Positions 43,044-52,543 of a DNA stretch of 64,000 nt are shown one piece after another. Position 1 is the stretch's first letter. Each line of letters opens with the position of its first letter. Source of the DNA: Burkholderia sp. Bp9142 (GTDB lineage: Bacteria; Pseudomonadota; Gammaproteobacteria; Burkholderiales; Burkholderiaceae). Both the position numbers and the translations under genes were made by a program. Under the pieces are notes generated by a model. That model was not told where the DNA came from, searched no databases, and saw only the letters and a list, made by a program, of their open reading frames with translations. The stretch lies in the NCBI RefSeq assembly GCF_003853415.1, contig NZ_QTPP01000021.1, positions 62,001 through 126,000 of the forward strand. Reading direction: 5' to 3'.

Positions 43044-43967
43044 TCAGATGCCGGCCAGCACGCGCAAGTGCGCGACGACGCTGCGGCCGAGCGCAGACAG
43101 GTTGTAGCCGCCCTCGAGACAGCTGACGATGCGGCCCTGCGCATGCCGGCGCGCGACGTCGACGACCTGCGCGGTCAGCCATTCGAAATCGGCCTCGACG
43201 AGACCGAGGTTGCCGATGTCGTCCTCGCGATGCGCGTCGAAACCGGCCGACACGAACAGCATTTGCGGCTTGAACGCGTCGAGACGCGGCAGCCAGAACA
43301 TGTCGACCGCCTCGCGGATCGCCATCCCGTTGCTGCGCGCAGGCATCGGCAGGTTGACCATGTTCGGCGCCTGGTGATCGACGCCCGAGAACGGATACAG
43401 CGGATGCTGGAAGAAGCTGCACATCAGCACGCGCTCGTCGTTCGCGAACGCGGCTTCGGTGCCGTTGCCGTGGTGCACGTCGAAATCGATGATCGCGACG
43501 CGCTCGATACCGTGGACGTCGAGCGCATGCCGCGCGGCGATCGCCACGTTGTTGAAGAAGCAAAAGCCCATCGCACGCGCGGGTTCCGCGTGATGGCCGG
43601 GCGGCCGAATACTGCAGAACGCATTCGCGTAACGGCCCTCGATCACCGCATCGGTCGCCGCGATCGCGGCGCCGGCCGCACGCAGCGCAGCGCGCCACGT
43701 GTCGCGGTTCATCAGCGTGTCGGGATCGATCTCGACGTAGCCGTCGACGGGCATCATGCTGCGGATGTAGTCGATATGGGCCTGCGTATGCACGCGGCCC
43801 AGCGCCACCTCGCTCGCGAACGGAGCGGTTTCGTGCACGATCAGGTCGTCGATGCGGCTCGCGATCAGCTGATCCTGGATCGCCGACAGTCGGGCCGGGC
43901 ATTCCGGATGCCATTCCCCCATCTCGTGCAGCATGCAGTCGGGGTGCGTATAGAAGGCGGTTGCCAT
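43044..43967 (-). CDS. Histone deacetylase-like amidohydrolase (HDAC/AcuC family)
   Basis: This is a 307-residue zinc amidohydrolase of the arginase/deacetylase fold. Family blocks are HPDCMLHEMGEWHPECPARLSAI at the N-terminus, RPPGHHAEPARAMGFCFFNNVAIAARHAL (about 120-148, with the catalytic His pair), IDFDVHHGNGTEAAF (zinc Asp and His, about 159-173) and VSAGFDAHREDDIGNL with the second Asp. Bacterial members deacetylate polyamines or proteins. It is convergent with the lipase-like gene and divergent from mltB. The substrate is unknown. Confidence 0.94.
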   Translation of the reverse strand: MATAFYTHPDCMLHEMGEWHPECPARLSAIQDQLIASRIDDLIVHETAPFASEVALGRVHTQAHIDYIRSMMPVDGYVEIDPDTLMNRDTWRAALRAAGAAIAATDAVIEGRYANAFCSIRPPGHHAEPARAMGFCFFNNVAIAARHALDVHGIERVAIIDFDVHHGNGTEAAFANDERVLMCSFFQHPLYPFSGVDHQAPNMVNLPMPARSNGMAIREAVDMFWLPRLDAFKPQMLFVSAGFDAHREDDIGNLGLVEADFEWLTAQVVDVARRHAQGRIVSCLEGGYNLSALGRSVVAHLRVLAGI

Positions 43968-44136
43968 AAGCTGTCATCCACGACGCAGGGTGCGCCGCAG
44001 GTCTCCATCAATGATGTCCATCGTCTGCCGCGAATTCGCCGCTAACTTACCACATCGGTGCGCTGCCTCGCCCCGGCACGCAGGATGCGTCGGGTATACT
44101 GCGCCGAACCCCATCGCCCTGTCCGCCCGCTTCGAC

Positions 44137-45357
44137 ATGAATTCCAGCAAGCCTGCCGCCCTTCTCTCCGCACTGTTCCGCGTTCGCGTTCCGCTCGTTG
44201 CCGCTGCCGTCGCCGCTACGCTGGCCGCCGCGCCCGTCGTCGCGCAGACGCAGCCTGCGAAGTCGTCCGGCACGCTCGTCGCGCAGGCGCAACCGCAGCA
44301 GCCGGCGCCGCAAGGTCAGACCTTCGAAGAGGAAATCGTTCCCCAGCGTTACGCGAACAACGCGAAGGTCGATGCGTTCATCGACGAGATGGTGAGCCGC
44401 AACGGCTTCGATTCCGCGAGCCTGCATGCGCTGTTCTCGCGCACCAGCTACTCGGCCACCGCCGTCAAGCTCGTGAAGCCGGCGCCGACGCCGTCGGTGA
44501 AGAACTGGCGCGTCTATCGTTCGCGCTTCATCGAACCGATCCGCATCAACGCGGGCGTGAAATTCTGGAAGGCGAACCAGGCGACGCTGCAGCGCGCATC
44601 CGAGGAATTCGGCGTGCCGCCCGAGGTGATCGTCGGCATCATCGGTGTCGAAACGATCTATGGCCGCTACATGGGCAACTTCCGCGTGCTCGATACGCTG
44701 ACGACGCTCACGTTCGACTATCCGGACACGCCGAATCGCGACAGCCGCCAGGCAACGTTCCGCAAGAATCTCGAGGACTTCCTGGTCTGGACCCGCGACA
44801 ACCAGCTCGACCCGACCACCGTGCTCGGCTCGTACACGGGCGCGATCGGCATCCCGCAGTTCCTGCCGAGCAGCATCCGCGAGTATGCGGTCGACTACGA
44901 CGGCGGCCATGTCGATCTGCGCAGCAGTCCTGCCGATGCGATCGGCAGCGTCGCGAACTACCTGAAGCAGCACGGCTGGGAAACCGATCGCCCGGTGGTC
45001 TGGCGCATCACGCCCGACACGGGCAGCCTCGGCATCGCACAGGCAGCAGCGGACGGTCAGCCCGAACCGCACTGGGCGCTGTCGCAACTGCTGCGCGCCG
45101 GCATGACGCTCAACGAGCCGATGGTCAACATCACCACCGAAGCCGGCACGCCGGTCACCGTGGTCGACCTGCCGTCGCCGGGGCGCGCGACCGAATACCT
45201 GCTCGGCCTGAAGAATTTCTACGTGCTGACGCGCTACAACCGCAGCTTCTTCTATGCACTCACTGTGTACCAGCTCGGCGAAGCCGTGAAAGCGCAGATG
45301 GAAGCGAGCGGCGCGCTGCCACTGCCTGCGGCGGATACGGAGGCGCCGGCGCAGTAA
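44137..45357 (+). CDS. mltB: Lytic murein transglycosylase B
   Basis: MltB cleaves the glycan strand of peptidoglycan to anhydro-muropeptides. The 406-residue protein has a signal peptide (MNSSKPAALLSALFRVRVPL followed by a hydrophobic stretch, cleavage near VVA|QTQ) without a lipobox, a Gln/Ala/Pro linker and the MltB domain from about residue 65. The catalytic Glu is E172 in IIGVETIYGRYMGNFRVLDTL; TFRKNLEDFLVWTRDN and GSYTGAIGIPQFLPSS are family blocks. The start at 44137 gives the signal peptide; the frame is open to 43990. A terminator follows at 45375. Confidence 0.95.
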   Translation: MNSSKPAALLSALFRVRVPLVAAAVAATLAAAPVVAQTQPAKSSGTLVAQAQPQQPAPQGQTFEEEIVPQRYANNAKVDAFIDEMVSRNGFDSASLHALFSRTSYSATAVKLVKPAPTPSVKNWRVYRSRFIEPIRINAGVKFWKANQATLQRASEEFGVPPEVIVGIIGVETIYGRYMGNFRVLDTLTTLTFDYPDTPNRDSRQATFRKNLEDFLVWTRDNQLDPTTVLGSYTGAIGIPQFLPSSIREYAVDYDGGHVDLRSSPADAIGSVANYLKQHGWETDRPVVWRITPDTGSLGIAQAAADGQPEPHWALSQLLRAGMTLNEPMVNITTEAGTPVTVVDLPSPGRATEYLLGLKNFYVLTRYNRSFFYALTVYQLGEAVKAQMEASGALPLPAADTEAPAQ

Positions 45358-45374
45358 GCACGGTACGCACAAGG

Positions 45375-45401
45375 AAAAAGCGCCGCTTGCGCGGCGCCTT
45401 T
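45375..45401. terminator. Terminator between mltB and cysM
   Basis: AAAAAGCGCCGC and GCGGCGCCTTTG (45375-45386, 45391-45401) form a stem around TTGC, between the convergent mltB and cysM genes. Confidence 0.85.
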
Positions 45402-45433
45402 GTATCGCGTGCTTCTGCGGATGTCGATCGGGC

Positions 45434-46336
45434 TCAGGCGGGAAACACGCCAGTCGACAGGTAGCGGTCACCGCGGTCGCAGACGATGAACACGATCGTC
45501 GCGTTCTCGACCTGGCGTGCGATGCGCATGGCGACGTCGCATGCGCCGCCCGACGAGATGCCGGCAAAGATGCCCTCGGCGGCCGCGAGCCTGCGCGCCA
45601 TCGTTTCCGCCGCGGCCTGGCTCACGTTCTCGACACGATCGATGCGGCTGCGATCGAAGATTGTCGGCATATACGCTTCCGGCCACTTGCGAATGCCCGG
45701 AATGCGCGACCCGTCTTCCGGCTGCGCGCCGATGATCTCGATCGCCGGATTCTGTTCCTTCAGATAGCGCGACGTACCCATGATCGTGCCCGTCGTGCCC
45801 ATCGCCGACACGAAGTGCGTGACGCGCCCTTCGGTATCGCGCCAGATCTCCGGGCCGGTTCCTTCGTAGTGCGAGACGGGATTGTCGGGGTTGCCGAACT
45901 GATCGAGGATCACGCCCTTGCCTTCGCGCTGCATCTGCTCCGCGAGGTCGCGCGCCAGTTCCATCCCGCCCTTTACCGGCGTCAGGATGATTTCGGCGCC
46001 ATAAGCGGCCATGCTCTGACGACGCTCGACCGACAGGTCCTCCGGCATGATCAGCACCATCTTGTAGCCACGGATCGCCGCGGCCATCGCGAGCGCGATG
46101 CCCGTGTTGCCGCTCGTCGCCTCGATCAGCGTATCGCCCGGCTTGATGCGACCGCGCACCTCGGCCTTGCTGATCATCGACAGTGCCGGGCGATCCTTCA
46201 CGGAACCGGCCGGATTGTTGCCTTCCAGCTTCGCGAGCACCACGTTGTTGCGTGCGCGAATCTCGTCGTCCGGCAGGCGGACCAGTTGCACGAGCGGCGT
46301 GTTGCCGATCGTGTCTTCGATAGTTTTGTAAGCCAT
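45434..46336 (-). CDS. cysM: Cysteine synthase B
   Basis: CysM makes cysteine (or S-sulfocysteine) from O-acetylserine. The 300-residue PLP enzyme has the lysine at K47 in GNNPAGSVKDRPA, the phosphate-binding TSGNTGIALA (about 74-83) and the GTTGTIMGTSRYLKEQN loop. The sequence matches the CysM rather than the CysK group (shorter, EDTIGNTPLVQLVRL). The start at 46336 gives the conserved MAYKTIEDTIGNTPLV. It is followed by the mltB/cysM terminator. comEA lies upstream behind its own terminator. Confidence 0.95.
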   Translation of the reverse strand: MAYKTIEDTIGNTPLVQLVRLPDDEIRARNNVVLAKLEGNNPAGSVKDRPALSMISKAEVRGRIKPGDTLIEATSGNTGIALAMAAAIRGYKMVLIMPEDLSVERRQSMAAYGAEIILTPVKGGMELARDLAEQMQREGKGVILDQFGNPDNPVSHYEGTGPEIWRDTEGRVTHFVSAMGTTGTIMGTSRYLKEQNPAIEIIGAQPEDGSRIPGIRKWPEAYMPTIFDRSRIDRVENVSQAAAETMARRLAAAEGIFAGISSGGACDVAMRIARQVENATIVFIVCDRGDRYLSTGVFPA

Positions 46337-46470
46337 GGAGATATCGTGAGTGCGAGGCCGATCAATCAATTGATTGTAAACCAGCACGGGGACTCGCGCC
46401 GGCAACCCCATCGCGACGATGGAATAGGCGTGCGTCACGATTCACGATTGTGCACATACAGCATGCACGC

Positions 46471-46494
46471 AAAAAACCCGCGGCATGCCGCGGG
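46471..46494 (-). terminator. Terminator of comEA
   Basis: An 18-bp perfect palindrome, CCCGCGGCATGCCGCGGG (46477-46494), is followed on the minus strand by six T (46476-46471), 48 bp after the comEA-type stop. Confidence 0.85.
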
Positions 46495-46542
46495 AAGCCG
46501 TCGCAACGACGGCGACTGAAGGAGCCTTTTGTCTCGTGTGCG

Positions 46543-46887
46543 TTACTTCTGCGCGGTGCGCGCAGGCGCCGCGGCAGGTTTCGCCGCAGCGGGCTTGCCC
46601 GCGGCCGGTGCCGTCGCACCCGAGCCTGCCGCGCCGATCGTCAACCCCTCCTGCTGAAGGCGCTCGACCGTGTGGCCGCCCATGCCTTTCACGCGCGATG
46701 CGAGATCTTCTGCATTCCTGAACGGACCGCGTGCGCCGCGCTCGTCGAGAATCGCCTTTGCCCGCGCGGGACCGATGCCCTTGATGCCGACGAGTGCATC
46801 CTCGTTCGCGGTGTTGACATCGACGGCCGCCCAGGCCGACGCGATCGCGCCGAACATCGCGGCGGCGGCAAACCATTTCCTGATCAT
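46543..46887 (-). CDS. ComEA-type helix-hairpin-helix DNA-binding protein
   Basis: This is a 114-residue exported protein with a signal peptide (MIRKWFAAAAMFGAIASAWA, cleavage near WAA|VDV) and one ComEA helix-hairpin-helix domain at about 21-78 (VDVNTANEDALVGIKGIGPARAKAILDERGARGPF). An Ala/Pro/Lys-rich tail follows. Such proteins bind DNA in the periplasm; in competent bacteria they pull in DNA. Competence in this organism is not implied by this gene alone. The start at 46887 is used; it is 73 bp downstream of hldD in the same direction. Confidence 0.9.
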   Translation of the reverse strand: MIRKWFAAAAMFGAIASAWAAVDVNTANEDALVGIKGIGPARAKAILDERGARGPFRNAEDLASRVKGMGGHTVERLQQEGLTIGAAGSGATAPAAGKPAAAKPAAAPARTAQK

Positions 46888-46960
46888 GTGCTGGATCTCC
46901 GATGAAAACGGTCGGCGGCTGCCGACCGTGAGACCCAGTCTAGCGATGCAACGCGTGCGT

Positions 46961-47953
46961 TTAAACCTGGCCGGACAGCCAACGCACGTAGCGGTCGACA
47001 CCTTCCTGCACCGTAAGGAACGGCGCATCGTAGCCGGCAGCACGCAGTTTCGTCTGGTCGGCCTGCGTGAAGCACTGGTACTTGCCGCGCAGCGCGTCGG
47101 GGAACGGCACGTATTCGATCAGCCCTTGCTCGACCTGCTGCGCGAGCGTCAGCGGCGGCAGGTTGTCGAGCGCGCGCAGCGTGTTCACGACCGTCGATGC
47201 GATGTCGTTGAACGGTTGTGCACGGCCGGTGCCGAGGTTGAAGATGCCCGACTTCTCGGGATGATCGAAGAAGAACAGGTTCACCTTCGCGACGTCCTCG
47301 ACCGACACGAAGTCGCGCGTCTGCTCGCCCGGCGCATAGCCGTTGTACTCGCCGAACAGCTTGACCTTGCCTTCCGCGCGGAACTGGTTGAAGTTGTGGA
47401 ACGCGACCGATGCCATGCGGCCCTTGTGCGTCTCGCGCGGACCGTACACGTTGAAGTAGCGGAACCCGGCGATCTGGCTCTTCGCGCTCGGCAGCACACG
47501 GCGGATCACCTGGTCGAACAGGAACTTCGAATAACCGTAGACGTTCAGCGGCGCCTCGACCTCGCGCTCCTCGACGAAACGCGTCGAGCCGCCGTAGATC
47601 GCGGCCGACGACGCATACAGGAACTGCGCGCCCTGCGCGAGGCACGCATCGAGCACCGCGCGGCTGTAGCGGAAGTTGTTGTCCATCATGTAGCGGCCGT
47701 CGGTTTCCATCGTGTCCGAACAGGCGCCTTCGTGGAACACCGCGCGTACCTTGCCGAAATCGCCGCGCGTGAAGCGCTCGACGAATTCCGTCTTGTCGAG
47801 ATAGTCGTCGATCTCGCAATCGACGAGGTTGCGGAACTTGTCCGCGCGCGTCAGATTGTCGACCGCGATGATGCGCGACTCGCCGCGCTCGTTGAGCGCC
47901 TTGACGATGTTCGCGCCGATAAAACCGGCCGCGCCGGTGACGATGATGGTCAT
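46961..47953 (-). CDS. hldD: ADP-L-glycero-D-manno-heptose 6-epimerase
   Basis: HldD (RfaD/WaaD) converts ADP-D-glycero- to ADP-L-glycero-manno-heptose for the LPS inner core. The 330-residue SDR protein has [11 protein letters not shown] (about 7-17) as the NADP motif, [18 protein letters not shown], and the catalytic YGYSK (about 139-143). The start at 47953 gives the typical [13 protein letters not shown]. It lies 64 bp downstream of hldA on the same strand, so heptose synthesis genes are consecutive. Confidence 0.97.
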   Translation of the reverse strand: MTIIVTGAAGFIGANIVKALNERGESRIIAVDNLTRADKFRNLVDCEIDDYLDKTEFVERFTRGDFGKVRAVFHEGACSDTMETDGRYMMDNNFRYSRAVLDACLAQGAQFLYASSAAIYGGSTRFVEEREVEAPLNVYGYSKFLFDQVIRRVLPSAKSQIAGFRYFNVYGPRETHKGRMASVAFHNFNQFRAEGKVKLFGEYNGYAPGEQTRDFVSVEDVAKVNLFFFDHPEKSGIFNLGTGRAQPFNDIASTVVNTLRALDNLPPLTLAQQVEQGLIEYVPFPDALRGKYQCFTQADQTKLRAAGYDAPFLTVQEGVDRYVRWLSGQV

Positions 47954-48017
47954 GGTCGTTCTGCCTGAAAAATTACAAGACATCCGTGCGACGCGCTCGG
48001 CGCGCCGCCGGGTGCGC

Positions 48018-48968
48018 TCAGTGAAACAGTTCGTCGTAGTCTACCGTGGCCGTACCGAGCTTGCCGACCACGATGCCCGCCGCACGGTTCGCGAGCACGA
48101 CGGCATCGACGAGCGGCACGCCTGCACCGAGCATCGTCGCGACCGTCGCGATCACGGTATCGCCCGCGCCGGACACGTCAAACACCTCGCGCGCGAGCGC
48201 CGGTGCGTGCAGTTCGCCCGCTTCGGAAAACAGCGTCATCCCCTCTTCCGAACGCGTGAGCAGCAGCGCATCGAGATCGAGATCCGCGCGCAGCTTGGCG
48301 ACACGCGCGCGAAGGTCGTCTTCCGATTTCCACTGACCGACGACTTCGCGCAACTCGGCGCGGTTCGGCGTGATCAGGGATGCGCCGCGATAGCGCGCCC
48401 AGTCGTCGCCCTTCGGGTCGACGAGCACCGGCCTGCCGGCCGCGCGCGCCTTTTCGATCATCGTCGTCACGTGCGTCAGACCGCCTTTCGCGTAATCCGA
48501 CATCAGCACGACGTCGTGCTGCGGCAGCAGCGCATCGAAACGCGCGAGCCCGGCGAGCAGCACCTCGTGCGTCGGCACCGCCTCGAAGTCGACGCGCAGC
48601 AGCTGCTGCTGGCGCGCGAGCACGCGCAGCTTGATGGTCGTCGGCAGGGAAGCATCGCGCTCGAGATGAGGCGTCACGCCGCTGCTGTCGAGCAACTCGA
48701 CGATCCGCTCGCCCGGTTCGTCACAGCCGACCACGCACAGCAGCCCGGCCTGACCGCCAAGCGTCACGGCGTTGCGTGCGACGTTGGCCGCGCCGCCGAG
48801 GCGCTCTTCCTGACGCTGCACGTGCACGACGGGAACCGGCGCTTCCGGCGAAATGCGGTCGACGTTGCCGAACCAGTAGCGGTCGAGCATCACGTCACCG
48901 ACAACGAGCACGCGCGAACGCGCAAGCTGCGCGCGCGGGACCGGCACCACTTCGCGAAGGGTAGTCAT
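48018..48968 (-). CDS. hldA: D-glycero-beta-D-manno-heptose-7-phosphate kinase
   Basis: HldA phosphorylates heptose-7-phosphate at C1, an early step in ADP-heptose synthesis. The 316-residue protein is the ribokinase-like half only, without the adenylyltransferase domain of the E. coli fusion HldE, which is usual in Burkholderia. Blocks are [43 protein letters not shown] and the C-terminal [20 protein letters not shown] with the catalytic Asp. The start at 48968 leaves 7 bp to the ugd stop; a start at 49007 would overlap ugd. Confidence 0.93.
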   Translation of the reverse strand: MTTLREVVPVPRAQLARSRVLVVGDVMLDRYWFGNVDRISPEAPVPVVHVQRQEERLGGAANVARNAVTLGGQAGLLCVVGCDEPGERIVELLDSSGVTPHLERDASLPTTIKLRVLARQQQLLRVDFEAVPTHEVLLAGLARFDALLPQHDVVLMSDYAKGGLTHVTTMIEKARAAGRPVLVDPKGDDWARYRGASLITPNRAELREVVGQWKSEDDLRARVAKLRADLDLDALLLTRSEEGMTLFSEAGELHAPALAREVFDVSGAGDTVIATVATMLGAGVPLVDAVVLANRAAGIVVGKLGTATVDYDELFH

Positions 48969-48975
48969 CGTGCGT

Positions 48976-50376
48976 TCATCCACGGGAGAGGGACTGGGGA
49001 TCGACATGCGGACGCCCGATCGCGTGGTAGTCGATGCCGAGTTCGGCCATCGCGTCCGGCTCGTACAGGTTGCGCCCGTCGAAGATCACCGGCGCCTTCA
49101 GTTCGGCCTTCAGGCGCGTGAAATCCGGGCTCCTGAATTCCTTCCATTCGGTGACGATCACGAGCGCGTCCGCAGCCGTCACGGCCGCGTCCTGCGTCTC
49201 GACGAAGTGCAGGCGCGCAAGCGCGTCGGACCCTTCGCCGAGATCGAGCGCGAACACGCGGCGCGCCTCGTCGATCGCGACCGGATCGTACGCGCGCACG
49301 GTCGCGCCGCGCCCGAGCAGCGCGGCGATCAGCCGACGGCTCGGCGCCTCGCGCATGTCGTCCGTATTCGGCTTGAACGCGAGGCCCCAGACCGCAAATT
49401 CACGGCCGGTCAGGTCCGCGCCGAAGCGCTGTTCGATCTTGCCGATCAGCACGTCCTTCTGCGCGGAATTGGCCGCTTCGACGGCCTCCAGGATACGCAG
49501 CGGCTGGCCGTTTTCGGCCGCGGTGCGGATCAGCGCCTGCACGTCCTTCGGGAAGCACGAGCCGCCGTAGCCGACGCCCGCGTACAGGAAGTGATAGCCG
49601 ATGCGCGGATCGGAACCGATCCCGCGGCGCACGGCTTCGATGTCGGCACCGACCTTGTCGGCGAGATTCGACATCTCGTTCATGAACGAGATACGCGTCG
49701 CGAGCATCGCATTCGCCGCATACTTCGCGAATTCCGCCGAACGCACGTCCATGTAGATCGTGCGCTCGTGATTGCGGTTGAACGGCGCGTAGAGTTTCTT
49801 CATCTTCTCGCGCGCCACCGTGCCCGCCTCGTCGTCGTCGACGCCGATGATGATCCGGTCCGGGCGCATGAAGTCCTCGACTGCCGCCCCTTCCTTCAGG
49901 AATTCCGGATTCGACACGACCGAGAAGCGATGTGCGACGCTGCCCGCGAGCCCGCGGGCGCCGAGCGCCTCGTCGACCACGGCGCGCACGCGCTGCGCGG
50001 TGCCGACCGGCACCGTCGACTTGTCGACGATCACCTTGAACCCCGTCATGTGACGGCCGATGTTGCGCGCGCCCTCGAGCACGTATTGCAGATCGGCCGA
50101 GCCGTCCTCGTCGGGCGGCGTGCCGACCGCGATGAACTGGATCTCGCCGTGCGCGACGCTCGCCTCGATGTCGGTCGAGAAGCGCAGGCGTCCTGCCGCG
50201 CGATTGCGTGCAATGATGTCAAGCAGGCCCGGTTCGTGAATCGGCATCCCGCCGTTGTTCAGGATCTCGATCTTGCGCGGATCGACATCCAGGCAGAAGA
50301 CGTCGTGGCCGATCTCGGCGAGACAGGAACCCGTGACTAGACCGACATAGCCGGTGCCGATGATGGTGATTTTCAT
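48976..50376 (-). CDS. ugd: UDP-glucose 6-dehydrogenase
   Basis: Ugd oxidises UDP-glucose to UDP-glucuronate, the precursor of exopolysaccharide (cepacian-type) and of L-Ara4N used in lipid A modification in Burkholderia. The 466-residue protein has the NAD motif [10 protein letters not shown] (7-16), the catalytic Cys C274 in [10 protein letters not shown] and the C-terminal [18 protein letters not shown] block. It is followed 7 bp later by hldA, and lapB lies 90 bp upstream; all are envelope-related and on the same strand. Confidence 0.97.
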   Translation of the reverse strand: MKITIIGTGYVGLVTGSCLAEIGHDVFCLDVDPRKIEILNNGGMPIHEPGLLDIIARNRAAGRLRFSTDIEASVAHGEIQFIAVGTPPDEDGSADLQYVLEGARNIGRHMTGFKVIVDKSTVPVGTAQRVRAVVDEALGARGLAGSVAHRFSVVSNPEFLKEGAAVEDFMRPDRIIIGVDDDEAGTVAREKMKKLYAPFNRNHERTIYMDVRSAEFAKYAANAMLATRISFMNEMSNLADKVGADIEAVRRGIGSDPRIGYHFLYAGVGYGGSCFPKDVQALIRTAAENGQPLRILEAVEAANSAQKDVLIGKIEQRFGADLTGREFAVWGLAFKPNTDDMREAPSRRLIAALLGRGATVRAYDPVAIDEARRVFALDLGEGSDALARLHFVETQDAAVTAADALVIVTEWKEFRSPDFTRLKAELKAPVIFDGRNLYEPDAMAELGIDYHAIGRPHVDPQSLSRG

Positions 50377-50466
50377 AGATGTTCCGGTACGTCCCGGTAA
50401 TTGACTAACTTGGCCGCCGGGCCGGACCCGGCGGCAACCGCAGCGCGTCGGCGCCGCATGCCGGAA

Positions 50467-51639
50467 TCAGCCCGGCATCGCAGGTTCGACGCGGCGCGGC
50501 GCATAGGTTTCCCAGCCGCTGCATCCGGGGCACTGCCAGTAGAAGAGCCGTGCCCGGAAACCGCAATTCTGGCACGTATAGCGTGGCAGATTTTTGGTGC
50601 GCTGCTTGATCAGCGTGCGCATCATTTCAAGTTCCTTACGGCGCGGCTCGTCGGCAGCCGCGATCTGCGCGTCGAGCAGGTGGAGCATGCCGGACAGGTT
50701 CGGCGACTTCTCCATCTGCGTGCGTGCGAGCGTATGCGCCGCTTCCTGGCCGCTCAGCCCGGCGATGTGCTGATACGCGATGTCGAGCAGGTCGTTCGAC
50801 GGATAACGCTCGACATAGCCCATCAGCAACTCGGCGCCGTCGACCGACTTGCCGAGCGCGGCATGGGCCTTCATCAGCTTGTCGGCGACGAGCGGCAGAT
50901 AAGCCGGATTCTGCCCTTCAACGCGCTGCCAGTGCTCGATCGCGGCCGCGTGATCGCCCGCCGCCTCCGCGGCATCGCCGGACAGGATCGTCGCGCGGAC
51001 GTTCTGCGGGTTCGCGGCAAGCGCGAGCTTCAGCTGTTCGGCCGCTGCCGGGGCGTTCTTGCGTTGCAGCGCGTCCTGCGCGAGTTCGCAGTGGAACTGC
51101 GCGATTTCGGTGCCGAGCGGCTTGTCGCTCATCGACTCGATGCGCTTCGCGGTATCGATCGACTTGTTCCAGTCCCTCTCGATCTCGTAGATCGTCAGCA
51201 GCGCCCGCTGCGCACCCAGCGCGTAGTCGCCGTCGGCGAGCCGGTGGAAGGCCTCTTCGGCACGATCGAGCAGGCCGGCTTTCAGAAAATCCTGGCCGAG
51301 TTCGTACAGCGCGTGGTCGCGCTCGTTCACCGGCAGGTCCGTGCGGCTCAGCAGATTCTGGTGCACGCGGATCGCACGGTCCGTTTCACCGCGGCGACGA
51401 AACAGGTTGCCGAGCGCGAAGTGCAGCTCGACCGTCTCGGGGTCGAGCTTCGCGACCTCGATGAACGCGTCGATCGCCTTGTCCGGTTGTTCGTTCAACA
51501 GAAAGTTCAGGCCGCGGAAATACGATCGCGGCAAGTTGGCGCTCTCCGACAGGAGGTTCTTCAGGTCATAGCGTGACGCCGCCCAGCCGAGCGCGAACGC
51601 CACCGGAATTGCGAGCAACCACCAGAAATCCAGATCCAT
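50467..51639 (-). CDS. lapB: LapB, lipopolysaccharide assembly TPR protein
   Basis: LapB (YciM) recruits LpxC to FtsH and so balances LPS synthesis. The 390-residue protein has one N-terminal membrane helix (about 3-20: LDFWWLLAIPVAFALGWAAS), a series of TPR motifs (about 50-340), and a C-terminal rubredoxin-like zinc domain with YTCQNCGFRARLFYWQCPGC (four Cys). The start at 51639 gives the standard N-terminus. lapA lies 53 bp upstream in the same direction, the usual gene pair. Confidence 0.96.
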   Translation of the reverse strand: MDLDFWWLLAIPVAFALGWAASRYDLKNLLSESANLPRSYFRGLNFLLNEQPDKAIDAFIEVAKLDPETVELHFALGNLFRRRGETDRAIRVHQNLLSRTDLPVNERDHALYELGQDFLKAGLLDRAEEAFHRLADGDYALGAQRALLTIYEIERDWNKSIDTAKRIESMSDKPLGTEIAQFHCELAQDALQRKNAPAAAEQLKLALAANPQNVRATILSGDAAEAAGDHAAAIEHWQRVEGQNPAYLPLVADKLMKAHAALGKSVDGAELLMGYVERYPSNDLLDIAYQHIAGLSGQEAAHTLARTQMEKSPNLSGMLHLLDAQIAAADEPRRKELEMMRTLIKQRTKNLPRYTCQNCGFRARLFYWQCPGCSGWETYAPRRVEPAMPG

Positions 51640-51692
51640 GCGAAATATCGAAGCAGAGACGAAAACCGCGCGAGGATCGCGCGGAATCCGTA

Positions 51693-51986
51693 TTAAATGA
51701 CGGGCGGCATCGGCGGCTGATCGACGACGGCCGGGGTTTCGCGCGCCGCGCGCAGGTCGCGCTTCAGGCGCCCGTTCTCGAGGCGCAGACGGAGGATCGC
51801 CGGCAGCGCGGACAGCAGGCCGGCAAGCAGCCCCACGACGAAGAACGCGAGGCCGATCAGGATCAGCGGCGCTTGCCATGCGTAGCCGGCAAGGAAATTC
51901 AGCGTCGCGGTTTGCGTATTGGCCAGTGCGAGCACCAGCAGCAGCACGAACACCAATACCCGGATCAGCCAGACGATAAACTTCAT
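51693..51986 (-). CDS. lapA: LapA-family (DUF1049) inner-membrane protein
   Basis: The 97-residue protein has two membrane helices (about 3-23 and 40-60), a short loop with NTQTATLNFL, and a cytoplasmic tail with a charged coiled region (RLRLENGRLKRDLRAARE). It matches the LapA/YciS family that acts with LapB in LPS control. The start at 51986 is chosen by the family N-terminus MKFIVWLIRVLVFVLL. Confidence 0.9.
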   Translation of the reverse strand: MKFIVWLIRVLVFVLLLVLALANTQTATLNFLAGYAWQAPLILIGLAFFVVGLLAGLLSALPAILRLRLENGRLKRDLRAARETPAVVDQPPMPPVI

Positions 51987-52125
51987 GTAGCCCTCTCTTT
52001 GTTGAGGTTTGCCGTTGGCGCGCGACTCCCCTTCGCGGCGCCGAATCGACCCGTATTGTAAAGGAAGCGATTCCGCGTCACTGCACATCCTGCGGATGCG
52101 CGTTGCCACGCGGCCGCCGGAAATG

Positions 52126-52154
52126 AAAAAAGCGCCCGCAAGGGGCGCTTTTTT
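52126..52154. terminator. Terminator between lapA and ihfB
   Basis: AAAAAGCGCCC and GGGCGCTTTTT (52127-52137, 52143-52153) pair around GCAAG, 44 bp past the ihfB stop on the minus strand. Confidence 0.9.
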
Positions 52155-52197
52155 CTTCAGCCTTCGCCGGACAGTTTCCGGGCAACCCGAACGACGC

Positions 52198-52521
52198 TCA
52201 ATGCTCGTCGTCCGGATCATCAGCCTTCAGCGGCTCGCCGGCGCGGCCGTCGACGCGTTCACGCAACTCCTTGCCGGGCTTGAAGTGAGGCACGAACTTC
52301 TCGGGCACCTGCACTTTCTCCCCCGACTTCGGGTTGCGTCCGACGCGCGCCGGGCGACGGTTGAGGCCGAAGCTGCCGAAACCCCGAATTTCGATGCGAT
52401 GCCCTTTCGACAGGGCGTCGGACATCGCATCGAGCATCGTTTTCACTGCGAAATCCGCATCCTTGAGGACAAGTTGCGGAAATCGCAGTGCCAGCTGCGC
52501 GACCAACTCGGATTTGGTCAT
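52198..52521 (-). CDS. ihfB: Integration host factor beta subunit
   Basis: IhfB with IhfA binds and bends DNA at specific sites. The 107-residue protein has the HU/IHF domain: [57 protein letters not shown] and the [13 protein letters not shown]-terminus, then a short acidic tail. It lies directly downstream of rpsA (22 bp), the normal proteobacterial order. Confidence 0.97.
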   Translation of the reverse strand: MTKSELVAQLALRFPQLVLKDADFAVKTMLDAMSDALSKGHRIEIRGFGSFGLNRRPARVGRNPKSGEKVQVPEKFVPHFKPGKELRERVDGRAGEPLKADDPDDEH

Positions 52522-52543
52522 ACTTCAGCAGACCTCGTGAGGC

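Noticed and set aside
48968-49007. Upstream start of hldA overlapping ugd by 32 bp
   Set aside because: The start at 48968 fits the family N-terminus and avoids the overlap; neither has a strong ribosome-binding site.
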